64,000 bases of DNA from Dillenia suffruticosa (taxonomy: Eukaryota > Streptophyta > Magnoliopsida > Dilleniales > Dilleniaceae), in contig JAVTVX010000010.1 in the NCBI GenBank assembly GCA_033439265.1, forward strand, positions 5,642,001 through 5,706,000, read 5' to 3'. Numbering within the stretch: position 1 is the first letter of the stretch; every line of letters begins with the position of its first letter. A model generated the notes under the pieces. That model ran no database searches, was not told the DNA's origin, and saw only the letters and a list, made by a program, of their open reading frames with translations. The translations under genes were made by a program, and so were the position numbers. Of the stretch, positions 11,496 through 25,200 are shown piece after piece.

Positions 11496-14400
11496 ATGCT
11501 CAACGCAACCAAAGCCATCACCTCCACCTCCACCATCTCTGCATTCTCCACCTCCTCTGTCCTCGTTCCCTCTCGCTCTCTCCACTCTCTGTCCAAGAAA
11601 CCCTTCTCCTTCCCTCAATCGAAAAACTCTTTTTTTCTCTCTCACTCTCTCTCTCTCTCCAAATACAAACCCCCAAATAGCATGACCAGCTGGCTTGGCA
11701 AATTAGGGTTTGGCCCCAAATCTCCCGAAACTTCCATGGACTCATCTTCCTCCTCCATCGCTCAAGGCCCAGACGATGACCTTCCCGCCCCAGGTCAGCA
11801 ATTCGCGCAATTTGGCGCGGGGTGCTTCTGGGGCATCGAATTGGCCTTCCAGAGAGTTCCGGGAGTCACCAAGACGGAGGTTGGGTATAGTCAAGGGTTT
11901 CTTCACAATCCCACCTATAACGATGTCTGTTCCGGCACCACCAATCATTCGGAAGTTGTTAGGGTTCAGTATGACCCCAAAGAATGTAGCTATGACACTC
12001 TTCTTGATGTTTTCTGGGCCAAGCATGATCCTACTACGCTTAATCGGCAGGTAGCTTGATAAATTTCGGTCTTGATGTTTCAAGATTTATCTCTACGTTG
12101 TTCTTTGTTTGATTTTGGGGTTTTATGGCTAATTGGGTATTTGTGAATTGTGGGTATGTTTGATCAAGGATCAAAGGTGCTTATTATTAGCTGAAATTGC
12201 TATTGGAAATTTAAACTTATCATATACATATATTGGGTTAATTTTCTTTTTGGTTGAGTTCTGATTTTTAATTGATTCCATCAGTGTTCTAAGTTGAAGT
12301 TCTTTGGAAATTTTAAATTACTGGTTGGTTCTGTGTTTTTCCAAAGATTGATCCTTTTGATTCTTATTTAGCGATTTTTGTCTTTTGCAATCGACATGCT
12401 TGCTATATGATGTTGTTTTGTTCCTTTTCCTGATATTTCTCATTCTTAGCGGTTGAGCTTGGAACTTGTCTGAACTGTATTTTTTGTCGCTATTATCTTC
12501 TCAACCAGTTTCTATTTTGTTTTTACCTTTTTGATATTCACCAAGTTATGCATTCCATAGCAGAGTCCACTTTTGTGAAAGACTCACTTTGGTGAATAGA
12601 TTCTCAAAAGCACTTGAGCGTACTTTGACTAGTTAATTGGGGGTGCTTCTTTCATTGTGAATAGTTTTGGTTATTTCCTATTTGCATCAAGCAATAACAT
12701 TAATTGATTCGTTTTTGTAAAAAGTAGAAATGTGATTGCATCCCATGTAGTAAACAAATTATCCAAAGAAGAAACTCTAGTTTGGGAGTTTAAATTATTC
12801 TTTCTTCTGATTCTACATGAGTACATATTTTAGTTTTTTAATTTTTCTTAAAGATTCTGTTGGTACACTTTATGCTAGCCCTGCATTCTCTGGTTTCATG
12901 GACCCATAAGTTGTCAATATCTTTAGTCATGTGTTGAAATGCTCGTTTCATCTTCAATGGCCTTAGAGTTTCATGGTTCTTTATCCTTTTATTTCTGTGA
13001 GTTGATCACTACGACAGCTTTCATCTTTGACACCATGAGTTATTTCTGGGTTGCAGCTAAATATATGAAGTCGTGGTCAGGAACTCCAATGTATTGTATC
13101 AATCTGTCTAGCTTCTTTTCAGAGGTCTTATATGATGGAATACAAGATTGATAGAATTCAAGGATGATATAAAAAAGCAAATGAAACCTTAAATAAACCT
13201 GAAACCTAAATAAGCAGGTATATTGTTAATGGTACCAAAAAAAAAGTACGACTAGAAAACCCGCAAAACATCATTTTTAAAATTTATTTCATACAACAGA
13301 AATTTACTTAGTTTTGAGATTTATACAAGGTTTTATTTTGGTTTATTTGGCTTTTCTTAAATGGATTATTTTTATGGATTACTAATCTTGTGTATAAGGG
13401 TCCGAATTTCTGAAAAGGGAAAAAAAAAACTGATTAGTTGAAGTCTGCATTTCTTTCCTTTCGAAGGACACCATTCCATCTCTCAATCAGTGTCCTTTCT
13501 TTCCCTCTTGGTGACTCTTTCTGTCCTGTTTTTCTGTTCTCTTCTGCTCTATCTCCCTCTCAGCTTTCTCTCTTCCTGATTTCTGCATCTTCTTATTTAT
13601 TCTCACCCCCACACTCCACTGATTCTGTCTTCAAGTTGAGAGATTTACTCTAATCCACAACTTGATTGGATCAGTGTAGCAATTTTCCTAGAAGTCTGAG
13701 AATCTTCGGATGATGTGTGCCTCAGGTTGAGAGATGGTCATCAAGTTCACAATATGCACTGTTATGCGCACCTAAGAATCTCTAAATGCAGAATGCATTG
13801 CCTTGAGGCTGGAACAAAGGTTTGTTGAGCCACAAGGTGTCACACTTTTGACACTAATGGTGGAAATGTCCATCTTGCTAGAGTAATAATTGGGAGAATA
13901 ATTTTAGCTTTTTCAAAGGGCACAAATCTGCAAAGCATAAAAAGATTTTGAGCAGCTTCCTTCCAGCTAACCTCCTATTGCAAATGGCCATGTTTGACAA
14001 CAGATAGGCTTCAAAAGGAGCTTGATCATCCGGAGTCATGAAACTCCAGTTAAATCAGCTTCTGTCTAGTGCTACCTGCAAGTCCTGCTGTTGCTATTGT
14101 CTACTTAGTTCCTTTACCTATTGCCATCTCATTCTCGAGCCTCACACATTGTTTTACCAGATTGCCTGTTTTCTTTGCTTATTTTTCTATTGGAACATTT
14201 TTACCTGATGCAATCAATTTCACAGTCAACTTGTGGTTCATCTTATGGTTGTTGTTTATAACTCCAATCTTAGGCTACTTATGTGCTTTGTTTCTGGATA
14301 TGTCCATACGGTTAACACTTGTCAATTCAATGGTTGACTATTGCATGTAGCCTTCTATCTGATTGTTTGGAACTCATGTCAAAGTACGTTTTCAATGTCT

Positions 14401-15405
14401 GTCTCTCATCCTATCATGGTGTCAATACTGTGCTATAAGCTTCTATAGAAGATGACTAAATTTACATCTTTGCCAAGGTTTAAATCTCAATGATTCTCCG
14501 TCCCTTGTTCTACGTCTAGTTTCTATAATTGTGTCTAACTAGTTAATTTCTAATATTTTTTTAAGGTACAATTAATCTTTTTGTCAGCACGTGGGGTAAA
14601 TTACAGCATGCATCTTGTGTGTCTTCATGTTTTTTTTTCCATATCACACTTTACATCCTATATTTATAAAAGTAACACATTGTACTCTTTTTCATTTTGG
14701 TAACACTAGCAAGGGGGAGTGAAGTTTGTTTGAAAAATGAAAAATGCCCTCGGGTCAAAATGGCTTTATTTTGGTCAAATAACTGAAATTAATTAATAAA
14801 AAATAACAATAATAATAACTGCTGCTGCTCCCCACCACCACCACCACCACCGCTATTATTATTATTATTATTAATTTGTGTTCTTTGAATTCATGGGAAA
14901 AAATGGAGAAATTCATGGGAAAAAATGGAGAAATTTTTGGTTTTGAATCCTTGCAAACACCGGAAAAAACTGAATTACATGTGGTTGTCGCGATTTTGCA
15001 AGGAAAAAAATGACCAGAATAGAAACATTTTTTCTTTTTCTTTTTTTTTGGTGAAAATAGAAACGTTTTTTCATTTTATGATTAGTATTGTTATTGTCAT
15101 TGTGCTATTATTGTTCTTGTAGCCAATAAATTTTGTCAATCCTTGATGAATAGGGAAATGATGTGGGAACTCAGTACAGATCTGGAATATACTTCTATAC
15201 GCCTGAACAAGAGAAGGCAGCACTTGAATCTATGGAGGAACAGCAGAAAGTCTTGGACAGAAAGATTATTACAGAGATCCTTCCTGCCAAGAAGTTCTAC
15301 CAAGCAGAGGAGTATCACCAGCAATACCTGGAAAAGGGGGGCCGATTTGGTTTCAGGCAATCTGCCGAGAAAGGCTGCAATGACCCAATCCGCTGCTATG
15401 GCTGA
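11496..15405 (+). CDS. MSRA: Peptide methionine sulfoxide reductase A, plastid type
   Basis: Two exons, 11496-12050 and 15154-15405, joined in phase 0 across a GT-AG intron of 3,103 bp, give 268 residues. The enzyme reduces methionine-S-sulfoxide in proteins using thioredoxin. The catalytic Cys is C110 in GAGCFWG, followed by [12 protein letters not shown] and the C-terminal cysteines C260 and C266 in [11 protein letters not shown]. The first about 95 residues are rich in Ser, Thr and Lys with few acids, a typical chloroplast transit peptide. This fits the plastidic MSRA4-like branch rather than cytosolic MSRA. The exon 2 join restores the conserved [10 protein letters not shown] block, which supports both splice sites. 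The start is the first Met of the frame. No break is seen, so it is probably functional. Confidence 0.95.
12051..15153 (+). other. Large intron of MSRA
   Basis: The intron starts GTAGCT after CAG and ends GATGAATAG before GGAAAT. At 3.1 kb it is long for a plant gene. It holds a CT-rich stretch (about 13460-13630), a (CAC)n/(ATT)n microsatellite pair (about 14828-14872) and no recognisable coding. It may contain an old insertion, but no terminal repeats were found. Confidence 0.8.
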
Positions 15406-16308
15406 GCTCATGTTAGCTTGCGAGACAACCTGAGTTTGGTTATGCATTCATTTACTGGGGTTATCCTTGTCAATGAGTTTGTATCGACTTTATGAGATGA
15501 CTCTATATACTATTTGTAATTAAACTGTAGCTCTAAGATGGATTCTTGTAATATAACTTTGCGATCCTCTTTTCTAAGTCTGCTTCCGGTATGCTCTTTG
15601 TTTGTATAAATGTCCATTTTGGCAGTAATCCGACCATGTTGATCTTCCCAAGCAATTTGAGTTGTGATGGCTTTGGCAAATTTTCTTTTTGAGGATCTAG
15701 TAATTGCTACTATGGGACAATGGAAAGCTTGCACAATCAAGTGACTGACTGGATTATAGCCGGTTTTGAACATCAACGTTGTGGTGGAGGGCTGCTCTGT
15801 TATTCTAATCTTCTATCCGTATTAGGAAACTGTTGTGAGACCACAAATATTTATTTATGGAAAAATTTTGTAATTTTCTTGAAATTTTTATATAAATAAA
15901 TATTTTTTTAATTAAAAATATTATAACTAAAATAAAATAACATCATATATTAATAAAAATATTGAAAAAAATGGATCTTTTCTTGGACAGTGCCAAAATT
16001 TATGCTCCATTTAGTAAATGACATATTGACAATTATTATATTAAATTGCAAAATATACAATAATTTACAAATTATGTGTACAAAATAAACATATGAGAAA
16101 ATATTAATATTACTCCCCTTATTCCACTTCAAGTGTTATTTTAAAATATACACTTCTTTTGCTCTATTTCAAACGCCATTTAAAAAAAAAAAAATTAAGG
16201 ATGTATTAATTATTATTTTTCAACTTTATCACCGTCTCTTGTTATTTCCACTAAATATTTTATTATTGTATAAATTATTTGATTTTCCTATTACCTTTTT
16301 TGCTGCCT

Positions 16309-16363
<55 letters not shown>

Positions 16364-16589
16364 CTATATCTAAGAGAAATTATGTATAAAGTTTCTTTAA
16401 CTTTGATACTTTCCTTTTAAATCCTAAAGCTCAACCCTGGTAGAAACAATCAACGATAAGTACACTTACATCTTACGCAACTAACGATTACTATCTAAAG
16501 ATCGGACAAATTAGATTTATAATTATTAAAACTTTACAAAAATATTTTATTTTAATTAAAAAATATTATAGATAGACTAACATAAATTA

Positions 16590-16625
<36 letters not shown>

Positions 16626-17544
16626 GCTTTCCAAGCAAGCCATAAGCTCCATTATTACCATAGTGCCAGTTGCTTCTGATTTCTTTCCAAACAACAATTT
16701 GTTTCCCGGTTGTTTGTGGCTTCTCACCTCATCCCAAGTTGGTTCCAATCGCATGTAAATTATGAAATTTCTTTTAGGTTTAAAGCAACATCACATAAAA
16801 TTTTTATAGGAAATTAATTTCTAAAAGAAATTACATGAGATAGAACGAATTTTGAGAGGGATAGAACGAGAGGAAGCCAGCCAGGTTGAGATGAAACCAC
16901 AATTTGCCAAACCTCTATAAAATATAAAAGAGAACTTAAACGAGGAAGCACTTCCCACAAATAGTAATTCTAGCCTAAACTTTTTAAGCAGATTTACAGA
17001 ATTCTTAAACTATATTTTATTTAATCACACTACGTTCGAACTTTAAATTTTGATTTGTATGATGTAAAGCTTTTATTGCCAATAAATGTTATAATAGTAA
17101 TTGTTACGACCAATGAAAACAAAGGGAGAAAGGAAGAGAGTCGAGGCTAATCGGGAATTGTTGTTGCCGGAGATAAATAAAAAAAATAAAAAAGATGAAA
17201 ACAGAGAAAACAGAAAACAGAAAACAGAAAAAATGAGAAAAGTAAAAACAGAGAAACACCACAAATATAATCAGGGGAGAAAAAGAAATGTTAAGTATTT
17301 AAATTCGAAAATATAATTGTTACGTATTTTAAAATTTTAAAAATTTATTATAATAAAATAGAATTTAAAATTTTAATTAAAATTTAGGGTGAAATTGTAA
17401 ATTCCCTTTATATCTATTATTCAAAAGTGCAGTAACATATAAATGACATAAACTCGGTACATTAACAAAGATTAAAATTACACGAGACTGGACCATTTCC
17501 CTTCCCAATAAAGAAAGCATCGTTTCCGCACATTTTGTGTGCAA
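15406..17544. other. MSRA 3' region and AT-rich intergenic DNA
   Basis: The first few hundred bases are probably the MSRA 3' UTR. After that the DNA is AT-rich, with (AT)n microsatellites at about 16312-16361 and 16599-16625 and a lysine/glutamate-biased purine stretch near 17100-17290. No gene, TE ends or RNA gene could be supported. Confidence 0.6.
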
Positions 17545-17702
17545 CGCAACCCAACCCAACCCAACCCAGTCGCTATATTTTTCGTTATCATCTCCACCAA
17601 CAGACGGCAGTAACCCGTATACTTCACTCACATCACATCACATCACATCACATCACATCACATCACGACCGAATTCGTCGGGAAACAATCTCTCAAAAGA
17701 TT
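17545..17702 (+). promoter_or_regulatory. Likely promoter-proximal / first 5' UTR region of the coiled-coil gene, with two pentamer microsatellites
   Basis: A (CAACC)n run (about 17546-17568) is followed by a (CATCA)n run (about 17629-17666) and then CT-rich leader-like sequence. Intron-like DNA follows, ending at the spliced leader exons at 18691 and 19250. The position suggests the first untranslated exon. The exact start and donor are not resolved. Confidence 0.35.
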
Positions 17703-18690
17703 TGAGGTCAGCTCAGCTCTCCTCTATGTATGTTCTTAATTTGGTTTGTCTCATTCAATTTCCCTGACATAGCTTTCTTGGGCATCTTTGAAATCAATGC
17801 AAGGAGTGTGTTTAAATTCATTTTTAGGTAAACCCAGATGGTGGATTTGTGGTTCTCAGTGCTATAATGTGTTTGTGGTGTCGTGGTTTTGGTTTTGGTT
17901 TTGGTTTTGACCTTGTGGTATGATCTCCTTGCGTTGCTTGGGTGCACATAATCTGTTTGATAAAATGCTTATTAGGTTTCTGACTTGTTTTTCGATGAAT
18001 TATCTAGTGTTTTTTCTTTTTTTTTTTTCCTTGTTCCATATGTTGGTTTACTGAAACTAAATAATCCAAATATAGGGTGCTTATTCATCTTTTCTTTTAA
18101 GAGGGATGAAAGTGATGAATTTTGTACATTCACAGAGATGATTCATCTTGAGTCGAGACTTTAAATTTTGTCATTGTTGTTTTCAACATTTATAACTTCC
18201 TTTTCATTGTCATAATCTTGATCTGACAATAAGAAGTTAGTTCCTAGCCCCTATTAGAGAGGAAAATGAAAATGGCATGCAGGTTCTTTAGCATCTCTAG
18301 GCTGCTTTTTACCCTTTTGAAATTAGCACGTATGTAGGGCTGATGTCAAATGAGATGAAATGGTTTCATTTGCATCCTGGAGTATAAATGGTCATGAGAG
18401 ATGAAATCATTTTTTCTTACAAGTCAAAACATCGAAATGCATTATCTTTGACTAGAAGTGAGCCATGAGTGAGCGTTTCTGATTTCATAGTAACAGCTTC
18501 ATTTCAAAATGCCAGAGTCATGTACCTTTTATATTTAAAAAAATAAAAATAGACTTAACATTCAAAAGTTAGTCCAGATCAAAATGAAGTTCTTTTAGAT
18601 TCCAAACTGGTCCTCTCCTCTCTCTCTCTCTCACACACATTTTTATACCAGTTTCAAGAGTATTGAGTCTGCTTTCATTTCTTTTAACAG

Positions 18691-18737
18691 GTTTTAGATG
18701 AGCTAGCATTATTTGGAACACTTTGAATCAGATGCAG
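18691..18737 (+). other. Candidate internal 5' UTR exon of the coiled-coil gene
   Basis: A pyrimidine-rich acceptor (CTTTTAACAG) precedes and a CAG/GTATTG donor follows this 47-bp piece. The next acceptor (TTATTTGCAG) ends at 19249, giving a short leader before the ATG at 19278. A spliced leader of this kind is common in plant genes, but it rests only on splice-site appearance. Confidence 0.35.
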
Positions 18738-19277
18738 GTATTGTATAAAGTCACCAATAGTTATTTATCAGATAGTTGCTGATTACATAGAAGATAAGGA
18801 TTAGTGTTGGTTATTGAAGAAAAAATGCTTTATATATATATATTTTGGGTTCTCAAAGGACAATATTGTGAGATTTGTGGCCTCTAGACTACAGCTTCGA
18901 TCCTTTGTGGCCCTAGGTGAAGCTAATGATAAACTTAATTTACAGAATTTGAAAAGGGTGGGCTTGACCTAAGCTGAGAAAAGCTTAGATTTCTTAAAAA
19001 ATATAGAGGTTGTGAAATGGAAGAGAGGATAACTAGTTGGATCCCCTCCAGAAGAAAAAAAGAATAAAAAGAAAGAAAGAAGGAAAGAAAAAGTACACTG
19101 CTGTGTTCTTGTCTGTCCAATGGCCTTTGCTTAGTTAAGAAAAATGTTCACATGTCCTTGTAGGTGTAGTGTAACCAGTATTAATGGCTTATATGTTATT
19201 CATTCTTGCAACTTTTGATTTTGTTATTTATTTATTTATTTATTTGCAGTATAGTTGCATTCCGCTATCTAAATAAA

Positions 19278-22200
19278 ATGGATAAGCTATTGGAGTTTGG
19301 GAGAAAAGCACTATTCTACGTTAGGGTCCTTTCAGGGTATGAGGAGCGTAGGATTCGTTCTTACAGGTTACAGCTTCAGCAACGGCTTGAAAAGGTCAGT
19401 GTCTGTAGCAGTTACTTGTTTCTCGTTCGTACTTCATGTGGAGGTGCTTTGTCTATTTGCTTCAAATGTCTGTATTGTCTTCCCTCTTGCTATTACTGTA
19501 GAAATTGTAAAGAGGTGCTTGTAAAATCAGATAAGGTGAACTCATCACTGATGAAGATGTAAGGATTGCTGCAATGCCATGGAGAACAACTGTGAAAATA
19601 TTGATGTTTTTGCGGAAATCAATAATGAATAAACACATGAATTCATTGATCTATTTATTTCATTTGCAGACAGGTTTATGACCATGCACGCATGGTTAAT
19701 GTTATTTCTCTTTTTGGTTAATGTGGCTTCTTTACAAAATCAATAGAGCACAGGTGTAGTTGTATGAGACAAACACAACATGACACCAATTTAATTATAG
19801 ATTATTTTTTGTAGTAGGATATAATATGCCAATAATTTATCCCAAAGGTTTCTTTGATACTAGGGGAAAACGACAGAGGGTAATGTGGCTGAGAACTATT
19901 CCATCAAGTACATGCTTATCTATTAAGATATATAGATATTTGTAGTAAAGGAAAGGGAGTAGAAAGGGGGTGACATGTTGCCCGTTCGTTAGCTAAGTGA
20001 CGACTCCTTTTTAACAGCATTGTATCACCCACTCTTAAAAATATAAGGCACTAACATAAAATTAGCGCCTACAGGGAGTAGTTTTCTAAGATTTTGTCTT
20101 CTATTCCTTTTCCTTTTGTACAGAATATGGTAACAGTGCATTGGTGGGATGGGGGAGGATGTTGGTTGACCTTTGGGCACATGCAACAAAAATGTGGAGG
20201 ATATTGGTTGGGCTTTGCCATGGTGTTTGGAAGAAAATTTGGAGGATTTAGGACATGTTTTGTTGAGAAGTGGGTTTTAAAGTGTGGAATCAAATGAGAG
20301 TCATCCTATAGCGTGATGCATGACATGATTCTAGTCCTTTAAAGAGTCAATTGTAGTCATTTGTCGACCAACATTGATAAAGATGATCTAGTGAATAGAG
20401 TGGTGTTATTTTGTTATTGTACACATACTAGAATGTCACTTTCAATCGGCCAGACAATAGATGGGAGTTATGGAGCTTTCATAATTCTTTATGTAGTTCT
20501 AGGAAGGGGTGTGGATGGATTGCTACTAGGAAAGCTCAGTGATCCAGGGGGACTCTTCATTAGACATTTTTGAAGGACATAATCTTTGCAAAGCTTTTAG
20601 ATGAGGTGGAGCAAGGATGGCCTTGGGGAGCAATCTAGAAATCTTTGAGCCGTCTGCAAGACTCATTATTTACTTGAGAGGCAAATTTGGAAAGGATTTT
20701 GACTTGAGGCAATCTTCAAAGAAGAAGTTTTATATTGTTCAACAACACATCCTTGTGCAAAAGGGAGCTTGAGTTTGTTGACCATTTGTTGTTGCACTGC
20801 TCTTAGATGCTGCTTGTTGTGGGTCTGAGTGTTCTCCATCTTATTCCATTCTAGCCATCTTGAAAAGTTGACACCTTTCACGCACTCCACTGCATTCTCC
20901 AATGGCAGGCAGATTTTTTACCATTGCCTTTGAGAAAGAAGTTTGAGACTATGCAAGTTGCATAGAAAGAAGAGAGAGAGCACAACAGAACAAAGAGGAG
21001 TTCGAGGCATAAAGGGAATGCGCCAAATCATCTGCATGCGCTGAATCTTCTTCTCTTCCTTTTCCAATGTGAGGAATAGGAGGCAATCAATCCTGATTGC
21101 TTGAATTCAAATAAATGCCATAAGTACATAAAAGAAAGATCGGAATTTGACTATTCATTGAATTATGGGCATGAAGCGGCTAGATGGACTACATAGCCAA
21201 AACGTGAGTGATTTGGAAGCTCCCTTTGGCCATTTTTGCTTGGTCCGTTGGGAATGTAACCACAAAAAAAAGAAAAAAAAAAAAAAAAAAACTGAACCTT
21301 AATCCCAATATTTGGGGTCGGCCATTTGAGAGACAAATTTGAAAAATGTAGAGAAAAGAAAAATGAAAAAAATATATATATATATATATAAAAAGAAAAG
21401 GAAAATTAAAATTAAAATAAATAAATAAATCAGTAGATAAATATCTAAAATATATTGGTTTAATTTGTGCGGATTCTTCTACATCATCCATTTCTATCCA
21501 AGATCATTTCCTTTTCTAAACCCTTAACTTTCATATCTTTACGAATAATTTATATCTAAATTTCTAGCAGTCTACCTTTACGTTTTACTAGATCTTCTAT
21601 ATTTAAGTTTTCGGTTCTCCTAATCGATGCATCTTTGGATCTTCTTTGCACATGATCAAATCACCTCAGACGACACTCTCACATCTTATCCACAATTGAA
21701 ATAATTTTCAACTTGTTACGAATCCCTTCATTTATAATTTTATCTCTTTTAGTTTTTTCACACATCCACATAAATATTCTCATTTCTGTTGCAACCATCT
21801 TTTATTCTTGTTGTTATTTAATACCCCAACACTCAGTACCATACAATAGTGTAGGTCTAACCGCAATTCTATAAAACTTTCCCTTCAAATGTAATAGTAT
21901 CGTGCGATCACAAAGAACTCTGGATGCCATTCTCCATTTTATCCAACCCGCTTGAATCTTATGGTTCACATCTCCATCTATTTTGAATGATAGAACTTAG
22001 ATATCTAAATTGTTCATTTTTGGATACATCTTGCCCATCTAACCTATTCGTTTCTTCATCATTCCTAAAACTATCGCTAAACTTATATTTCATATATTCG
22101 ATTTTCGATCTACTAAATCTAAATCCTCTGGATTCTAGTATGAGTTTTCATAACTCTAGTTTAGTACTAATACTTTCCATAATTTCATCAACTAGCACTA

Positions 22201-25200
22201 TATCATTTGTGAAAATGCCAAGGGAAAAACCTAAATTTTTTGGTTCTCTCAAAGATCCTTCTGTTGAAATATGGAGATTGTTGATATTGTTATTCTTGAG
22301 TAGTGATTGTTTGGATGCACCTTTCTTGTGCACTTTCTTTTTAGGCTAATCTTTAATAAAATAAAATTAAAAAAAAATAAGAAGAAGAAGAAGAATTTAT
22401 GAGAAATATGTCATATGGGACAGCTAAAAGTATGGCTTCCCTTTTGAAAGTATATGTGCTTCATAGGCGTTCAAAAAGTATTAGGCTATGAAGCATGACA
22501 GCAATATGCATACAACAAATTCAAACTAATTATGATTTGATGCAACACTAAGATAATGCTGATTGTTGTATTGTTATATAAACATTTTTTATTTTCACTA
22601 GGTTAGTAAATATGAATGACTATTGATGTGATTGACCTTTTAACTTAATTATTATGATGAATAATGTGCATAACAGAAAAAGGTAAACTGTGTAAAGAAT
22701 ATACTGAAAGTGGGCACTTTATGGCATCATCTTTATGAGATTTGATTGATATGTGTATTTCTTATCTAAACAAATTTTGAGCATTTAGAGATCACCAAGG
22801 GAGTGAAATTGGGGTAGCTTTTTCTGTTTAAGCAATGATGTAGTTTGTTCATTAAGATATTATATCATGGAAAATTATGTTTTGATATGATTTTTATACT
22901 ATTTGTACCCTGGCTAATGCCACTTCCCCATTTGCAGCCTTTTCTGTTTAAGAAAAAATATAATTTGTTCGTTATAATATTATTTTACTAAGGATCATAT
23001 ATCTACATTATTTATACTATTTGTATCCTGGCAAATGCCATTCTCCTATTTGTTATTTTCTAAAGGAGCTTTCTCTATTTTAAAGCTAACGCCACTTTGC
23101 TTTATTTGCTCCGATTCGCTTTACCTGACCTTTTGTTGCTTATTGCTGCTTGCTCATACTGTGCTCCTTGTTAATCATTATTAAGTTGAAGAAGATTATG
23201 TTTGCTTGATATATCAATTCTAACTCCTGATCTTCCTAAGCTTACAGGCTGCATTCCTTATATAATTTGCTTTTGTGACAGGCGCAGCAAAGGAAGGAAG
23301 CTTTGAGAAGGATACCAGAACAGGCTATTCTTTCAGAGGTTCGTCAGATGGTGGGGGAGATGCAGAATTTGAACAAGAGACTGGAAGAAACTGTAAGTCG
23401 TTTCTGCCTGAACACTTGGGAAAACTCAAAAAAGCCTTCATAGAATTTTTAACTTGTAAGTTTTTCTCTGTAGAATTCTTGTCTCTGTTAAGGGATTTGA
23501 CTGGGGGACTAAACTTATTCAAATGCCAGGATTGCCCAAACTATGAGTTTTAATAGTCAGAATTTCTCTATGAAGAAATGGAGTCACATAACTTTTTTTT
23601 GATTGTACAAGGGGACAGCCTAATGGAGTGACATAACTAAAGGAAGCGTCAAACTGAGTTTTTCAGTGTTGATCTTTGTTATCAATATGTGACACCCTGG
23701 CAAACCAGGTTACTTTTTTCTGATAGCTGTTGAAACCGGCTTCTGCTGTGTGTGTTTTAACTTATTTTTACCTTGTACATTGGATACATAAACAGAACAA
23801 GCCCACCAGGCTATGTTCTATGGAGAATGGCAACACCTTGGATATCCTGTTGTTCTTTCATATTTTTCATTTAAAAGCTAAAGGCCCTAGAAGACTTGCC
23901 ATTCTCTAAAGCACAAGGTGTCTTAGCAAAGTAAATAGGGATGTTTCCTTCTGTTCTAAAATAGAGGAACAAAGTAGAGGGAAAATGATCCTATTTCTTT
24001 GGGATTTAAACATGTTCTCTGTCAACAACAAAGAATTCTCTACATAAGTGGACATGCACGAGGAGGTTGGACTACCAAACTTAAGTAACAAAAAAATATT
24101 AGCAGAGCTAGCGGCTGCTGGAATTCCATCCAGAGAGTCTTGTTCTCTAAGGAAACATGGATGAAAAACACTGTGACACCACAAAGTTAGTAGACACTGA
24201 CCCATATATCAAGGAACCATATAAACCTGGTATTAGAGTATTCATAAATTGTCTTCTCAGGGCGAAAGAGGTTGCATCAATGCCCAAATTTATTGGTATG
24301 ATGATCACTTTACACATTAGAAGAGGTTGCATCCATACACAACCGTAAACCAAGGATAAAAAAAAAAAACTAATATGTGATGGATATGTTAATCACATTA
24401 CTGCTTGTTATTCATTCTGATGCACTGTCTTTTGTGTCCACATTCATTCTTTTCTTTGTAAGTTGTCCAGACAAAAGACATGTTTCCTTTCAGATAGAAT
24501 GGCATAATGAAAAAATTGGGAAAGTGGGGGGAAGAAACTTCGTTGAAGCACTAACCTTGTGCCTTGTCATCATATTTTTAGGGGTGGAAACTGAGTGCCT
24601 TGTTAAAACCATCAGATTAGGGCTGAATCTTCAGCACATGGAGCTCTTTCTGACAGTAGGGAGCCATAGGACTGATGATTAGGATTGGATTCAATGTTCT
24701 AGAGTAATGGACATTAAAAGTATTAAGAAGCTACTCCCATTAATTTAATGCAGTTCATATTTCTTCAGACAGTATTAAGCCACTCCTCAGATATGTTCCA
24801 CATTTTTCAAGGAGTGTTCTATTTCTTATCTAGTCAGTGTAATATTATCTCTCTACCAACGGTACTTCATTTCTCATCTGCCAGATTTTGAAAATCTATT
24901 GATTGGCTTTCCATTGGTTGTTGAGTTCCAAACAAAAATTCATTGTTCAAACTATAATGATTTTCAGTATTGGGAAAATAATTAATTATAAATTTGACGT
25001 ATATAAGTAAATTGGGTGGAATTTGAAGAAAATTGTGAATATACATTATTGTTGCTATCCAGATAAAAGAGGTGTAGCATTTGTTTAGTTTCTGAAATTG
25101 GTCCTTTTCATATTAGAATTCCGTGCAAGTTAGATCAAAACTTCTTTTATGGGAATTATTGATACAAATTATTGCATAGCATACAAGTTGAAGCATCCTA

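Noticed and set aside
11518-12083. Antisense and alternative frames over MSRA exon 1
   Set aside because: They shadow the clear MSRA frame; the GA-rich and CT-rich leader removes stops.
17101-17316. Lys/Glu-rich 71-codon frame
   Set aside because: Low-complexity A/G-rich DNA without splice signals or homology.
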